A model generated the notes under the pieces. That model did not search any database. It was not told the origin of the DNA and worked only from the letters and a program-made list of their open reading frames with translations. From contig JANAVB010044018.1 of the NCBI GenBank assembly GCA_029216955.1, positions 2,349,859 through 2,413,858 of the forward strand: a DNA stretch of 64,000 nucleotides, read 5' to 3'. This document shows, in pieces, positions 47,365-59,613 of this stretch (within the stretch, counting starts at the first letter, position 1; every line of letters begins with the position of its first letter). Source of the DNA: Iris pallida (taxonomy: Eukaryota; Streptophyta; Magnoliopsida; Asparagales; Iridaceae). The translations under genes and the position numbers were made by a program.

Positions 47365-48731
47365 TGTAGAAGCATGGAAAAGAACAAAAAAAGCCCATAC
47401 GGCTCAAAACAGAAGGAGCCTCATGAGACTCAGGAATCTATCAGAGCCTCATACGGCTCAGAAACTCTCCAATAGCCTCATGCGGCTCAGGAAAAAATTA
47501 CGTGGCCCTACGCAGCTTGCTTTTATAACTGGCCATAAAGTGACTGCTCCTATTAAATGCCCTGACATAAAGTGATAACTCTGACATTAAAGCTGAAATA
47601 ATAAACTCTGACATGACGGCGTGTTCCTCGAAAAACAAAGAAAATCTCTTATACAGTTGGCACGATCCACCAACTCCAAAGCTCCCTATGCGGCTGCCAC
47701 CCCCCATGCGGCTGATACTCTCATGCGGCTCGGATCATGGAGACCATCGTCATGCGGCTCAAATCCTGAGAAGCCATCCCATGCGATCGTTGTTCTCATG
47801 CGGCTCGGATCATGGGGATCATCTCCATGCGGCTCAAATACTGAGAGACCATGCCCATGCAGTATTGACACGTGGCTAGTCTTATGCAGCTCAATTGGAA
47901 ACCATCCCCATATGGCTCAGATTTTGGAGGCTACATCTATGCTGCTGCCACCTTAATGCGGTTCAAAACCTAAGAAGCTACCCTCATACGGTTGTGGCTC
48001 GCGGTTATAACACGTGGCAGAAGATCAGTTTCCCCATAATGATGGTTAGACACGTGGCATTAAATCAATCAAGATTTATCAACAAATCCTAACAACCAGA
48101 TTTAGTACAATCCTTATAATTACCCGAATCAAAGCAAATTTATTACAATCACGCAGATTAAATACGTGGCAGGAGATCCAAGCTTCCAAAGATTTATGAC
48201 AATCAACATTAATTGCCCATATGGATTTGACACAATCAGCATTAATTGTCCAGATTTATTGCAATCAAGATTAGTGGTCCAGATTAATTGCCAATAAAAT
48301 AGGATCAAGGAAAATGGCAATTGAATCCCCAAGCCGCCGACTTTTTTAGGGAAATCATTGCAAACCCTAAAGATGACACCTCACTCCTATAAATAGCAAG
48401 GTGCCATTCCCTTGCGGAAGAGAGAGGACCCCCGGCTGGATACACAAAGAGAAAAAGGTACGCGCATGAGAGTCTTCCCACACGCTCCGAGGGCATTTCT
48501 TCATCAGAGCCGAGGCTACGTCCGATCGTCCAAGGAGTAAGGCAGAGCTGCCATCGTTTTCCCGAGCCTCTATCGTCACCCTCCCAGAATCAAAACTAAA
48601 CAATTGTACTTAGATTGTTGTAACTAGGTTTTCATTCCTAGGTTTTCTTTGTATGAGCGAGTTTGTATTGTGAAGTAAAAGTCCAGTCCTCCCATAAAAC
48701 TGTTCTATTTTTTTATAATCAATGGCAAACA
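47365..48731 (+). mobile_element. 3' LTR of family-B array
   Basis: 1367 bp, TGTAGAAGC to GGCAAACA, next to a polypurine tract (47354-47364). TATA box at 48387-48396. Followed by AACGG and C-type LTR sequence. Confidence 0.92.
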
Positions 48732-50411
48732 AACGGAAACGGTTGAATTAAGATCTATTCCCCATTATGGAATGGCTTCTTCAGAACCAAGTCCCATATT
48801 CAGCGGGTTGCGCCTCAAGGATTGGCTCTGCGGCTGAGTCGGAAGAGACCTCCTATTGCTCTGGTTTTCATGCCGTATTTGATTTGGCTTTGGTTTTGGT
48901 TTTCGTAAATACGTTTTCGTGAATATTTCCGATGGGTTTTCATGACTTACGTTTTCTTGCTTCGCATTCATATCAAAATTCCTTGAATTACACAGTGTTC
49001 TAATCAGTTGCTTATACGAATGCATGTAATCGCGTAGGCGTCATTAGAGCCGCCAACCAATCCCTCGCCTGAAGCAAGTCTAAGGCGAGTGGCTGACCTC
49101 CTTCGCCTCGACCCTCTATTTCAAAATTAATATGAAGTTAAATGAATGCTTATCATCATATTGTGTAATCAAAGAAATCATGGCACGATTCTTCATGAAA
49201 CACTTGCCATCAAACTGTCGATATTGAAAATAAAAAATGTGCTTTCTTATGTAATTCCACTTGGCCTATACAAAACAATGAATGAATCGATTAACGTTTA
49301 CTGCAACGATATGGCTAAGTGAGTAAATCGACTAAGTTCAAAAGAAAAGCTAAATTTTGCAACTAAAAGAGAAAGAATAAGGTTCTAGAAAAGAGATAGT
49401 CCAAGACTCTGCAAAACGGCCATTGGACTACTTGTCGACAATGTGTAGTTCCCTCGAACGGTTGTCTAGGCCAAGGAACCAATTCAGCCAAGTAGGAACG
49501 AGTATAGCAAGCCCCATACTTATATCGGCGTGGGTTATTCGGGAACTTTCGCACAGGGCTCGCTACCCACCTTGAAAGGGTCGCCGTCTAACCCAGCTAT
49601 AGTTCGTGATAGCTTGACATTGCCAGTGACCTTCACACCTTTTCTCTGTTTAACTAATGCATGTGACACGGGGTGAATATGATAGCTGCTTAATGTATAC
49701 AATTTCATATGCTTGCCTCAAAATATGTTAGTATGCAAATCGATCAGGATGGTTAGAAAGATCGCAGAAATAACTAGCTAACATGTTTATAAAACTGCTT
49801 GAATCAAATGCAGAGCTTGGATTTTAATTAGCCATTTGCTAGTACATGTGATCGTACTGATCTTCGCTCTTTATAGGTCCCGTGAATCAGGAAGGACGTG
49901 CCAACTAGCTCGGCAAAGTTCGTGATTTTGAAGCTTCGGCCACACGTCGAAGTCTTTCCCCGCAACTCCACTTTTGAAGACTCTCAACTGTCCAAGAAAG
50001 ATGGCTCAGCATCCCTCCATTCCAGGTCACTAGAATACTCTATTGTAAATTGTGGGATGTGTACAATGTATGGAACGACTATCTCATCGGCACTCTTTTA
50101 TAATTGAGTCATGTTGTAGCCCGTACGGCATGAGTCCTGTGCTGGAGTCTGTAAATGATGACTATTATCAATAAAGTTCAAAGTTCTCTTTAATTAATGT
50201 GTGATTCAATTTGTCTGCTTGTCCTCTTAGATCTCGTGTTTTGGATTACCTTATGACTATGCTTTGTGCGATCGTAAATTAGGTTCGTACGACATCACGC
50301 CCGGGGGACGACTATCGATTTGACGAAATCGAGGCATAAAATTATGGTATCAGAGCATAACATTACGTCCTTGGCTCCAGTGTCGAGTTCTAGTCTCAAA
50401 CTGTTGACCTC
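48732..50411 (+). mobile_element. Second gypsy-C LTR fragment (C2)
   Basis: Aligns with 5376-6023 and then directly with 10770-11815 of element C, including the LTR end and primer site TGGTATCAGAGC at 50345-50356 and the first ~55 bp of the internal region, then diverges. It lacks the 4.7-kb solo LTR and shows the pre-insertion site at about 49378-49386. The left part is missing beyond the family-B array. Confidence 0.88.
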
Positions 50412-50611
50412 GTAAATTGGGGAGTTCCTTATCCTTCTTCTTTCTTATAAGTTTATAACCAAACTCCTCTCTTTTGCCACCTTAAGGAAAAAGCAAATTT
50501 TTTGTAGAAGTTTCTAATTATAAGGTTTTTTCTTCTCTTCCACTTCATAATTTGTGTTAATTATGTAGGAATTATTTGTGCTCTAAGTATTTTTTTGATT
50601 GAAGCATAAGT
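50412..50611. other. Unassigned 200 bp
   Basis: AT-rich sequence between the C2 fragment and the copia D LTR. I recognise nothing in it. TAAGT at 50607-50611 could be one copy of D's target duplication; the other would be outside the window. Confidence 0.5.
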
Positions 50612-51639
50612 TGTAGGAACGAATTATAAATCGCAATACTCTAGAGGGAGAGTGAATAGAGTTGGCAGCAGAAATTTAGCTAATTAAAAATGTTAGCAAC
50701 AAGGTCACATATAATATATTACAAGTATGTAAATGAAAAGTAGAGATCAGAAAGTAAACACAAACATTAAGATCTATGTTGGTTTTCCTCTTGTGAGGAC
50801 TATTCCAATCGGAAGAACTCTAGCTTCTAGTTGAATCCACTATGGAAAAATATCGCAAGTTTTCATCTGAAGTCCTTGCAACTTCTACAATGTGAGCTTT
50901 GATTCGAAGTACTCGACCAACTTCAATTGTTAATTATCTTTCTTAAATCAAGCCTCTGATTACAATCACTATAAAACTTCTAGACTGTACCAAACTGGCA
51001 AATCGACTAGAGGATTATAACTGGCTTGGGATTTGAAAATGAAGGCTTAGAATACTTTAGAATACCGTAGTAGGCTTAAAGAGAAGAGAAAAAAAAGGTG
51101 TGTTGAAACGAGGAAAATTCTTCTCTATTTATAGGTTTTCCAAAGGGGAATTCGGGCAGAATTCGGACAGAATTTTTTGAGAGAATTTTGGCAAATAGCC
51201 GATGCATCCGTAACTGCGGGATGACCAAGTTCAAAAATCAAATGGCACCAAACAAATTCGGTTAAAATTCTGACCGAACTTGGGCCGAATTCCCCTGGGG
51301 TCCAAAGTATGATTTTTGGAAATTTTTGCAAATTAGATTTTGGGTTTTGGCTTTTTGAAAAGTTTATGCAGTTGGAAGCTATTTGTAAAATAGGCTATTT
51401 TCAAAATAAAGGATATTTTGAAAACATTTTGGGTTAGCCTATTTGCCAGTACGACTAGGTGTACATTGTATTCCTAGACTCAATAAATATAAAAATGAAA
51501 TACAGACTCAAGTGGCAAAACAGCTTCAGTCTTAAACGGAACGGTAGCAGTTCTCAACAATCGTTCAAGTATACTGTATATCGAGACAAGGTTAGATCAA
51601 TTATAAAAATCAGGTTCAACCATTACTAATAGGCCAACA
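50612..51639 (-). mobile_element. 3' LTR of copia D
   Basis: 1028 bp, TGTTGGCC to TCCTACA on the minus strand. The polypurine tract AAAATGGGAGAGAT (minus strand) lies at 51640-51653. TATA box (minus) at 51125-51134. Confidence 0.88.
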
Positions 51640-52199
51640 ATCTCTCCCATTTTGATAATTGATAAACCTTGACCGATATAACATTTCGATCTTTTGATTT
51701 GATAAGAATCAAAATTTGTAAAGCTTGTATGGTACTGTATCCTCAAAAATAATTCTTATATCCTGCAAAAGATGTTAGATCCTATTTTTCTCCCGTTGTC
51801 ACATAGCAAAATAATTACAAAGAGAGAAGATCCTCCGCAATTCATGCATAAGAAATAAACGTTGAAGAAATACAAAAAAGACAGAATAACATGTATTTTA
51901 CAGACAGTTTTAATGTAAGAAGAATAAACTGAAAGAAATAGTGCTACTAAAAAATGCATTCACAAGATAAAAGAGAAAAGTATAATACACACTGAAATGC
52001 ATACTAAATAAAAGAATAAAAATAACTAGATGTTCCAAATACATCAACTCAACAATAAAAGTCTCAGTACAAAGATAAGGGAAGCACTATCTTGGAATGT
52101 CGAAACATTTCAGCATACATAGACAAAATAAAGTCTAACTAGATAATATCTAGACAAAATATATTACGTCTAATAAAAAATCCTCAAAATCATCGTCAT

Positions 52200-53421
52200 C
52201 AGCCCCAGTAGTGCCACCATGTCCAGATGGACCGGCTCCAGAAGTTCCAGCTCCAAAAGGGTGTGAAGTTGCACAAGAACCTCCGTACTAGTCATAAGCG
52301 CTATCGGGCTCAAAGAAGTGACGAACTGTCTCATCCTCATAGCGGTAGCCCAATACAGCTATATCTCGGGGAAAAGAACTGGCAGAAGGACCAGTCTAAG
52401 CAAATCGCAGATCCACAAAGGAGTTTGCAAGAGCCTGAAATCGATTGGCATCTCAAAACTCGTGTTCCCTCGATGTGTCACTAATAAATGCTCACAAATC
52501 AGAAAGATGCTGGTGAATACCATCATAAGACATGGGGTACTCCTGTGGTGGTGGAGCAGGAGCAGTAGAAGAAGCTGGAGGAACAGTTGTACTACGATGA
52601 GAGAGCTAGAGATACATAGGCTTAGAGTCACGAACACAAGTGGATAGATCAATCTCAAGATGTTGAAAGATGACTGGGAGGATCATCGCGTAGGAAAGGT
52701 TTTTGTTTCTTTTGCGACAACTACCCATCATCTAAATGATAGTCTTGGGGACAAAAAAGGATTACCCTTATGAATATGATAAAGGGCAGACATCTCAAGG
52801 GTAGTCACATCGTCCTTTGAAGTAGATTTAGGCAAAAGAGTGGAGTAGACGGTGCGATACAATTCATAGAAAAATAAGTTCAAATTAGCAACTTTGAACT
52901 TACCAGAACGAATACGATCAAGAGAACAAAGTTCATTCTTGAAGCTGTTTAAGGTCGTACCTACAGGGAATTCAAATTTCGTAATATCGTTTAACGGAGC
53001 ACCTTCATTCGGAATATCAAGGATTTTTGCTAAGTTGACATCATTGAACTGAATATCGGATCCGACGATACAACTTTTAACAGTAAAAGTGTCAAGAATG
53101 AAATTATAGAAAAAAATGAATAGCATTAGTTGCAATCGGATATGAATGAGTAATAATGTTATGCAATCCTAATGCTTAAAAGTATGTCTGATGGGACGGA
53201 AAGATAGTCCATTTAATCGGAGCATCGGGGCATATGTTGTGAATCGAGAAATCTGCATACCATAATAGCGATTGATCATGGGTTTGGAAGAAAACCCATT
53301 AAACGCCCCCGTCGTCCGTTTGGACGGGTGAAAAGAGGGATTCATGGATTGGATCCGAAGACGAGACCACTTCACTAGCTGTCGTCTTCTTCCTCTTGAA
53401 GGGGTTAAAGTTTTTAGGCAT
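52200..53421 (-). pseudogene. Extra ORF downstream of copia pol (D)
   Basis: Starts at ATG 53421 (MPKNFNPFKRKKTTASEVVS), basic then Ser-rich, like the E copy. A frameshift follows near 53300; FNGFSSKPMINRYYGMQISR then FTVKSCIVGSDIQFNDVNLA and LNDITKFEFPVGTTLNSFKN match the E copy's globular region block by block. The C-terminal part (52640-52200) is decayed but keeps the HQHLSDL and RFQALANSF spacing of a coiled coil. Same unknown accessory protein; not an intact gene. Confidence 0.7.
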
Positions 53422-53629
53422 TATTTCTATGAACAATATAGAAATTTATGAAATTGAAAGAAGGACAAGGAGGAGGTTATACATTCTGAGATTCGAGTAT
53501 GTTGAAGAGAATGAGAAACTCCGTATGAATCCAAAGTTTGGATTAAAATCTCCAAAGGATTATAGAGCAATGGGTTAGAGAAAACTAGGGTTCTGGAGCT
53601 CGGGTCACGACTGCTGTTGTGTTCTTGAG

Positions 53630-54044
53630 GGTTTACAGGAGATGAATAGGAAGGGGGCCACTAGGTTCCGACTTAAAATACCTGGCACCAACAGAACTCG
53701 GGCCGAATTCGGTCAGAGTTTGCCTGGGGTTCTGTTGAGGTATTTTTGACCAGAAATAAATGCAGTGCCATTTTATATTCATCAATCCTTTTCGATTATG
53801 TAATTCCAAGTTTAGTTATTTTAAATTTCAATTAATATAATTAATATTATTTTACGAATTAAATTTTGCTACACAGTTACTGTCTCAGATTAGATGTAGG
53901 GGTACTATCACAGCTAACGAAGGTTCACTGGGGAACACTTAAATACCATTTTGCTTTCGCCATAGCCTTGGTGACAGACAGATCCTTTGTTGGCTTATAT
54001 CGAAAATAGTTTTTGCATATTAAAAAATAATCAATAAAACAAAA
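53630..54044 (-). other. Spacer between RNase H and extra ORF (D)
   Basis: Non-coding. 53885-54012 is the block conserved with element E. 53660-53675 holds the decayed TATA-like site. Confidence 0.5.
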
Positions 54045-56740
54045 TTAATTAATATTATTGATATCTAAAATTCCTAATTTTTGACGTAAATAATTGAAAC
54101 AATCTTTCGCTAATGGTTTTATAAAGATATTAGTCAGTTGGTTCTCTGTGTCTACATATATAAGGTCTATATCTCCATTTGTTTGATGATCTCTAAGAAA
54201 ATGATGTTGAATCTCAATATGCATAGTACGAGAGGGACATACAGGATTCTTAGTCAAATTGATAGTGCTAGTGTTGTCACAGAAAATGGGTATGTGTGAA
54301 TACTGTAAACCAACGTCTTCTAAGGTTTGCTTCATCCATAAAATTTGTGCACAACAACGTCCTGCGGAGATATACTCAGCCTCAGTAGTTGATCATGCGA
54401 TAAAATTTTTCTTCTTGTCAAACCAAGAGACTGGAGCCTTACCTAGGAAATGACATATATCGTTAGTACTTTTTCTATCTACTTTGCATCCAACAAAATC
54501 AGCATCCGAGTAACCGGTTAGGTAAAAGAATATGGTTTTGGAATCATAAGCCGATAAAAGAAGTGCCTTTAAGGTATCGAAAGATACGCTTAACTGTGCA
54601 CAAGTGTGATTCCTTAGGATTAGCTTGGAAAAGTGCACACAAGCAAACACTAAACATTATATCAGGGCGACTAACAGTTAAATAAAGTAAAGTACCAATC
54701 ATGCCTCGATACTTATGTATGTCGACTGGTTTGCCTTATTAATCAATATCAAGCTTGGTTGAAGTTTCCATTGTAGTGCCCAGAGGTTTGACAGTTTCCA
54801 GGTCGAACTTCTTTAGTAAGTCTTTTCTGTACTTAGCTTGATTTATGAACGTTCCATTGTTGGTTTATTTGATTTGCAGTCCAAGGAAGAATTTGAGTTC
54901 TCCCATCATGCTCATCTCAAACTCATTATGCATACACTCTAAAAAAAATTGACAAAGAGATTCATTAGTAGATCCAAAGATAATATCGTCAGCATAAATC
55001 TGAATTAGAATAAGATTTCCCTTAAAAGATTTTATAAATAGTGTAGTGTCAACATTGCCTTTTATAAAACCGTTATTAAGTAGAAAAGAGCTTAAATGGT
55101 CATATAAGCACGAGGGGCTTGATTCAAACCGTATAAGGCTTTCTTCAACTTGAAAACATGATCAGGGTTTTTGAAATAAGTAAAACCTGGAGGTTGAGCT
55201 ACATAAACTTCTTCTTTAATAAAACCGTTAAGAAATGCACTTTTAACATCCATTTGAAAAAGCTTAAAATTATGAAAACATGTAAATGCAAATAACATAT
55301 AAATAGATTCTTTTCTCGCAACTAGGACATAGGTCTCATCATAGTCGATACCTTCCTCTTGGTTGTATCCTTGATCTACGAGTCGAGCCTTGTCACGAGT
55401 AACTAAACCATTCTCATTAAGTTTATTTTGGAATACCCAGCGGGTGCCAATGACCGGATGATCAATGGGCTTGGGAACAAGTTCCCAAAATTGATTCTGT
55501 TCAAATTGGTTTAATTTCTCTCGTATAGCATCTAACCAAAAATTATCGCTACATGCTTCTTAAATAGTTTTGGGTTTTAGCAAAAAAATAAATACAACAG
55601 AGGAAACTATATCTCTACTTGAGGAACGAGTACTTACACCCCTGGTAATTTCACCTATTACCAAGTCCTTGGGATGGTGAGCCAAAAACTTCATTTTTTT
55701 ACAAACTCTCAAGGTAGCTGGTTCTGGCTTCTGGTTCTGTAAGAGATCTACCTGGAGGATCAGCTGGTGCTGTGCTTGAAGGTTCTACAGGTGTCGTACT
55801 TTGTGTACTGATGTCTTCATCACCATCATCGATTGTCTGTTGATTCAGTTCATCAAAGGTAACATTTATTGACTCTTCGATGATTATGGTCCTTTTGTTG
55901 AAGACTCGATAACCTTAACCTTGAAATATACCTTCATCGGCCTTTTCGTCAAATTTTCCCAAATTATCTTTAGTATTGAGAATAAAGTATTTGCAACCAA
56001 AGATTTTGAAATAAGAAAAAGATGGTGTCCTATCAAACCATAACTCATAGGGAGTCTTCTTCGATTTAGGTCGAACTAGAACCCTATTGAGAACATAACA
56101 AACTGTATTGATAGCTTCAACCCAAAAGTATTTAGGTAGACTAAACTGATTTAACATAACTCTAGCCATTTCATATAGAGTCATGTTTTTATGTTCTACA
56201 ACTCCATTTTGTTGCGGAGTCCTAGGGCATGAGAACTCATGAAGATAACCGTGTGTGTCATAATATTGCTCAAACTCTGTATTCTCAAATTCACCGCCAT
56301 AATAATTTCGAATACGAGTGATCATGAATTCTTTTTCATTCTGAACTTTCTTGCAAAAGGAGATGAATTCTGACAATGCATCATTTTTAGTACAAAAAAA
56401 TATACCCACGTGTATCTAGAGAAATAATCTATTATTACAAAAGCATATAACTTACCACCTAGGCTAGCAATTCTATTAGGCCCAAATAAATCCATATGCA
56501 GTAATTGTAGAGGTCTAGTGGTACTTACAGCGTTCTTGGACTTGAAAGTGGATCGGGTAGCTTTATTTTTTTCATATTCACTGCATACCATATCCTTCTT
56601 GAAAGAGATGTCCGATAAGCCTCGTACCAACTTCTTTGTGGATAGTCTTGAAATTGTGTCCATGTTTGCATGACCGAGTCTCATATGTCATAGTTGACTC
56701 TCATCATTCTTGGCGATTAAGCATCTACCTGCTTTGTTAT
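54045..56740 (-). pseudogene. Copia pol: integrase, RT, RNase H (D)
   Basis: From 56740 down: MRLGHANMDTISRLS (56684), CSEYEKNKATR (zinc Cys partly lost), MDLFGPNRIASLGGKLY (56500), IVIDYFSRYTW, PRTPQQNGVVEHKNMTL (56225-56175), KTPYELWFDRTPSFSYFKIF. RT: FQMDVKSAFLNGFIKEEVYV (55270) and ALYGLNQAPRA (55130). RNase H: VSWFDKKKNFIA, AEYISAGRCCAQI, CDNTSTINL (54270), IFIKPLAKDCFN, ending at 54045. Several stops and frameshifts. The N-terminal portion is past the CACTA element. Confidence 0.87.
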
Positions 56741-56765
56741 ACTACAACAAATAGGGCCTACAATA

Positions 56766-56898
56766 GCAGTTTTTCTATAGCGTTCAAGTGCCCACGCTAT
56801 AGAATGTTATCAACAATAGCATTCTTTATGCAGTGCTATAAAAATATCTATCTATAGTGTTTCCTGAATGCTATAGAATTAATCTATAGCATTCATCT
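56766..56898. repeat. Left subterminal repeats of CACTA element
   Basis: Four to five copies of CTATAGCGTTC / GAATGCTATAG-type half-sites in both orientations. Confidence 0.75.
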
Positions 56899-57125
56899 CA
56901 CTACAAGAAATTACATTTTACCAACATATTTTAGCAACATAGGATCTTTTATGTCTCTAAAAGCTATTTTTTATATGTATCGGCGACATGAGTTCTAGTA
57001 TGTCCCAGAATATACATAAATTCTTTTGGAGGGAAACGAAATACGAGTTCCGCCAAAAAATCTTCTACGTATCGCGACATCCGCATGTCACAGAAAGACA
57101 CTATATGTTCCGCGATATGTGGTAC
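56899..57125 (+). mobile_element. CACTA-like left terminus fragment
   Basis: Begins CACTACAAGAAATTACATTT, a classic En/Spm-type end, and runs 227 bp to the next CACTA-like end. No matching right end in the window. Confidence 0.55.
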
Positions 57126-57360
57126 CACTACAACAAAAATGATTATTGACGACACTTTATGGACGGCACTTCTTAAATAAGTGTCACTAAAAATAAAAAT
57201 TGACGATATCTTACTAAAACATGTCGTGATAACGAGATATTTATCATCATTTGTGACACTTTTTAAAAATGTCGTAGATATAAATTCAACGACACTATTA
57301 AAATGTCATATAATATAAAATAGTAAAGACGACGTTTTTATAGTGTCATGACAAAAATTA
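57126..57360 (+). mobile_element. Second CACTA-like left terminus fragment
   Basis: Begins CACTACAACAAAAATGATTA followed by GACGACACT / AGTGTC motifs repeated at least five times in 230 bp, the usual subterminal pattern. Right end not found. Confidence 0.55.
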
Positions 57361-57587
57361 TTTTCCCCCCAATTTTTTTTTATTTTGGCGCCCAACACCT
57401 CTCATACCGGTTTAAAGTGTTTTTCCCCTTCCTCCTTTGCAACTCACACACAAAGACTCTCTTTTTCCTTTCTCTCTCTCCCTTTCCTCTTCTTAAAGAC
57501 AATTATTGGAAACATCGAACACGATCAACTCAGGCAGCAGTGCCGAAAAATTCGGTAGCTCTCCGTCAAACTCATTTGTTGGCCAGC

Positions 57588-59613
57588 ATGTCCTTCAAAA
57601 GCCTCGTCGTGCCGGCCAACAACTCGGTACCGGGGTGGGAACCTGTTCGTAGAAAGGTTTGGTTATATCATAAATTGTTTATACACTTGTCATGGTAAAA
57701 CCCTAACAAAAATAAGAGATTGATTTGAATTTCTATATTGTTAGTTATCATCCCTATTAGCTTTTCAGAAGACAAATTCTTGCTAGTTTCTTGCACAGCA
57801 GAACTAATGAGCTCAGTGTGGACGAATTCTTACTATTGATTTCTTGTAAGTTCTTGAAAGGTTTGGTTGTTTCGTAAATAGCAGATGATTTGGATTAAAA
57901 AGTGGGATTTCGGGGTGTTTTGATTCAGAAATTGGTTGATTTTTTAGGATTTTGCGGCTTAATCCATTCGGGAAATCCGATCATTGGCACTTGCGCATTC
58001 AATTTTGGGATGTGTTGATGGATTTGTTCTTTTTTGGAATATTTTTGGAGAGGAGCCGAGACACTGAAGGAGAATTTGGTTTAGCAAGTTCGTCCTCCAT
58101 GTCTTGCTCTTTCTTCCAATTTAACCGTAGAAAACTCTGCTACGGTTCATGAATCGAGCGGGCTTCAGCTGAGTTTGTACCCAATTTGGATAGTCAGTCC
58201 TTCAAAAACTTTATTTTCGATCATCAAGTCAACGGGGTGAGTCTAGCCCTTGACTGCGATCCTAGAGCCATGCACACCAACCTCTCGTTCCTGCAGCAAA
58301 AGATCCACCAGGTTCAGGAGATCGTCTAGTCGATTGTTGTACGCGAGGGTCAACTCTCGGCCCACCCCAATGAGCTGGCTACCCAGCAGCATCTCGTGAC
58401 GGCCGACCTGACGTGCATCATAATTCAGTTGATCTCGACTACTGGCTGCCTCCTCCCGTCTGTCATGGACGCGCTCCTGTCGGCCAATCCTTCTGTCGGG
58501 CAACACTTGGGAAGCGTCATCAGTTTTGCTGTTAGTTTGGGCTTGGACACTACTGTATGTGCTCAAGGTATCAATATGGTTCTCTGATTGTTTTCGTTGC
58601 ATATATATTTTATCAGGGGAACCATTTATGACAACTCTTCTATGTTCTGTCTATTTTCATGTATGTCTATTGTCTGTTAATGCCAAATAAATGTGTTCAT
58701 CATGTTACCATATCTAGAATTTTTTGTTCATTTATAAACCATAAATCTTCATTTCCTTTTCCATTAAGTGATGAACTTTTGACTCTGATTGCCTTCATTA
58801 TTTGTTACATCAGTTTAGATAATTGGTATGCTAATGAATGAAATATATTATGAGATTTGCATGTATCTTGGGAAGTTCATGTGCTTCATTGCTTTGTAAG
58901 AGTTGACTGAATAGCTGGAATGAGTTAGAAGAGTGTGCACCCTGACTTTTGTAAGTAGAAAAATCAGATGCTTGCATTGATGGATACATAAATGTTGGTA
59001 TATATTGGAATTTGCATTTTTCCCCAATTTTCCCCATCTTTGTTTACAGACATTTGTTCAATTGTAAGCTCTAATATTATAACACTGCAATATGTTACAG
59101 TTTAAATTATTTTTTTTTATTTTTTTTGCCAATTCATGTAGAAATGAAGCCATGTGTATATGATCATGATTCATTTTCTTTTCATTTCCTCATTTTCTTA
59201 GCTTCTTTCTCTCTTAGATGCTCTATCTTGAAAATTTTCTCGATTGTCTAAATTTTTTTGATTATAGAACTGCACATGATATGTTTTCTTAAGCTTTTCT
59301 ATAATCATAAGCTGAATTTCATGATGTAATCTACACATCACAAGCATAGAAATTACCTCTTTCTTACATAAATCTTGTAAAGTGCCATAACTAATTTATT
59401 ATTTAAATATTCATTTGATTTACTCAATACAACTTGTGTCCATCATGCCCTTATTGTGAGTTAGTGACTGGGCCAAGTTCAAGGACTTCTAATGTTTACT
59501 TTGGTTTGTAGGGTCTTATCACAAAAGAAAGAATATTGATCCAACAGCTGCTCCTTATGCTAGAGCTCAAGGAGAGGTTCAAGGACTTGGTGAGGGTGCA
59601 ACTCCTTGATGTG
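57588..59613 (+). pseudogene. Captured plant gene fragment inside CACTA (unrecognised)
   Basis: A pyrimidine-rich leader (57410-57500) precedes ATG 57588 (MSFKSLVVPANNSVPGWEP), closing at a possible donor AAG/GTTTGG (57656/57657). An open stretch from about 58174 (FVPNLDSQSFKNFIFDHQ) in compatible phase runs to TGA 58585-58587 with one TAG at 58327 where Gln fits. It includes helical LSFLQQKIHQVQEIV and DLTCIIIQLISTT. A donor CAAG/GTATCA at 58567 would join a segment at 59512-59613 (acceptor TTTGTAG; donor GTAAGTC), giving a GSYHKRKNIDPTAAPYARAQ reading ending at TGA 59607. Codons are GC-ending, unlike the surrounding AT-rich DNA. I do not recognise the family. Introns are inferred. Confidence 0.5.

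Larger units (their letters stand above)
36354..48731 (+). mobile_element. Family-B Tat-like gypsy array: LTR-int-LTR-int-LTR
   Basis: Three LTRs in the same orientation (36354-36756 truncated; 42793-44164; 47365-48731) separate two internal domains. Both internals begin with the same non-iMet primer site and gag-like ORF, and each ends in GAAGGGGGTCT before the next LTR. The last LTR is followed by C-type LTR sequence at 48732, so the array sits in a second C copy. The shared middle LTR is the product expected from recombination between LTRs of neighbouring copies or sister chromatids. The archaeal-type RNase H places it in the Tat lineage. Confidence 0.88.

Noticed and set aside
53396..53578. 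60-codon plus-strand frame
   Set aside because: Overlaps the leader and start of the minus-strand accessory ORF of element D; no similarity to anything.
58243..58602. 119-codon minus-strand frame
   Set aside because: Shadow of the plus-strand captured exon at 58174-58587, whose codon use and splice sites favour the plus strand.
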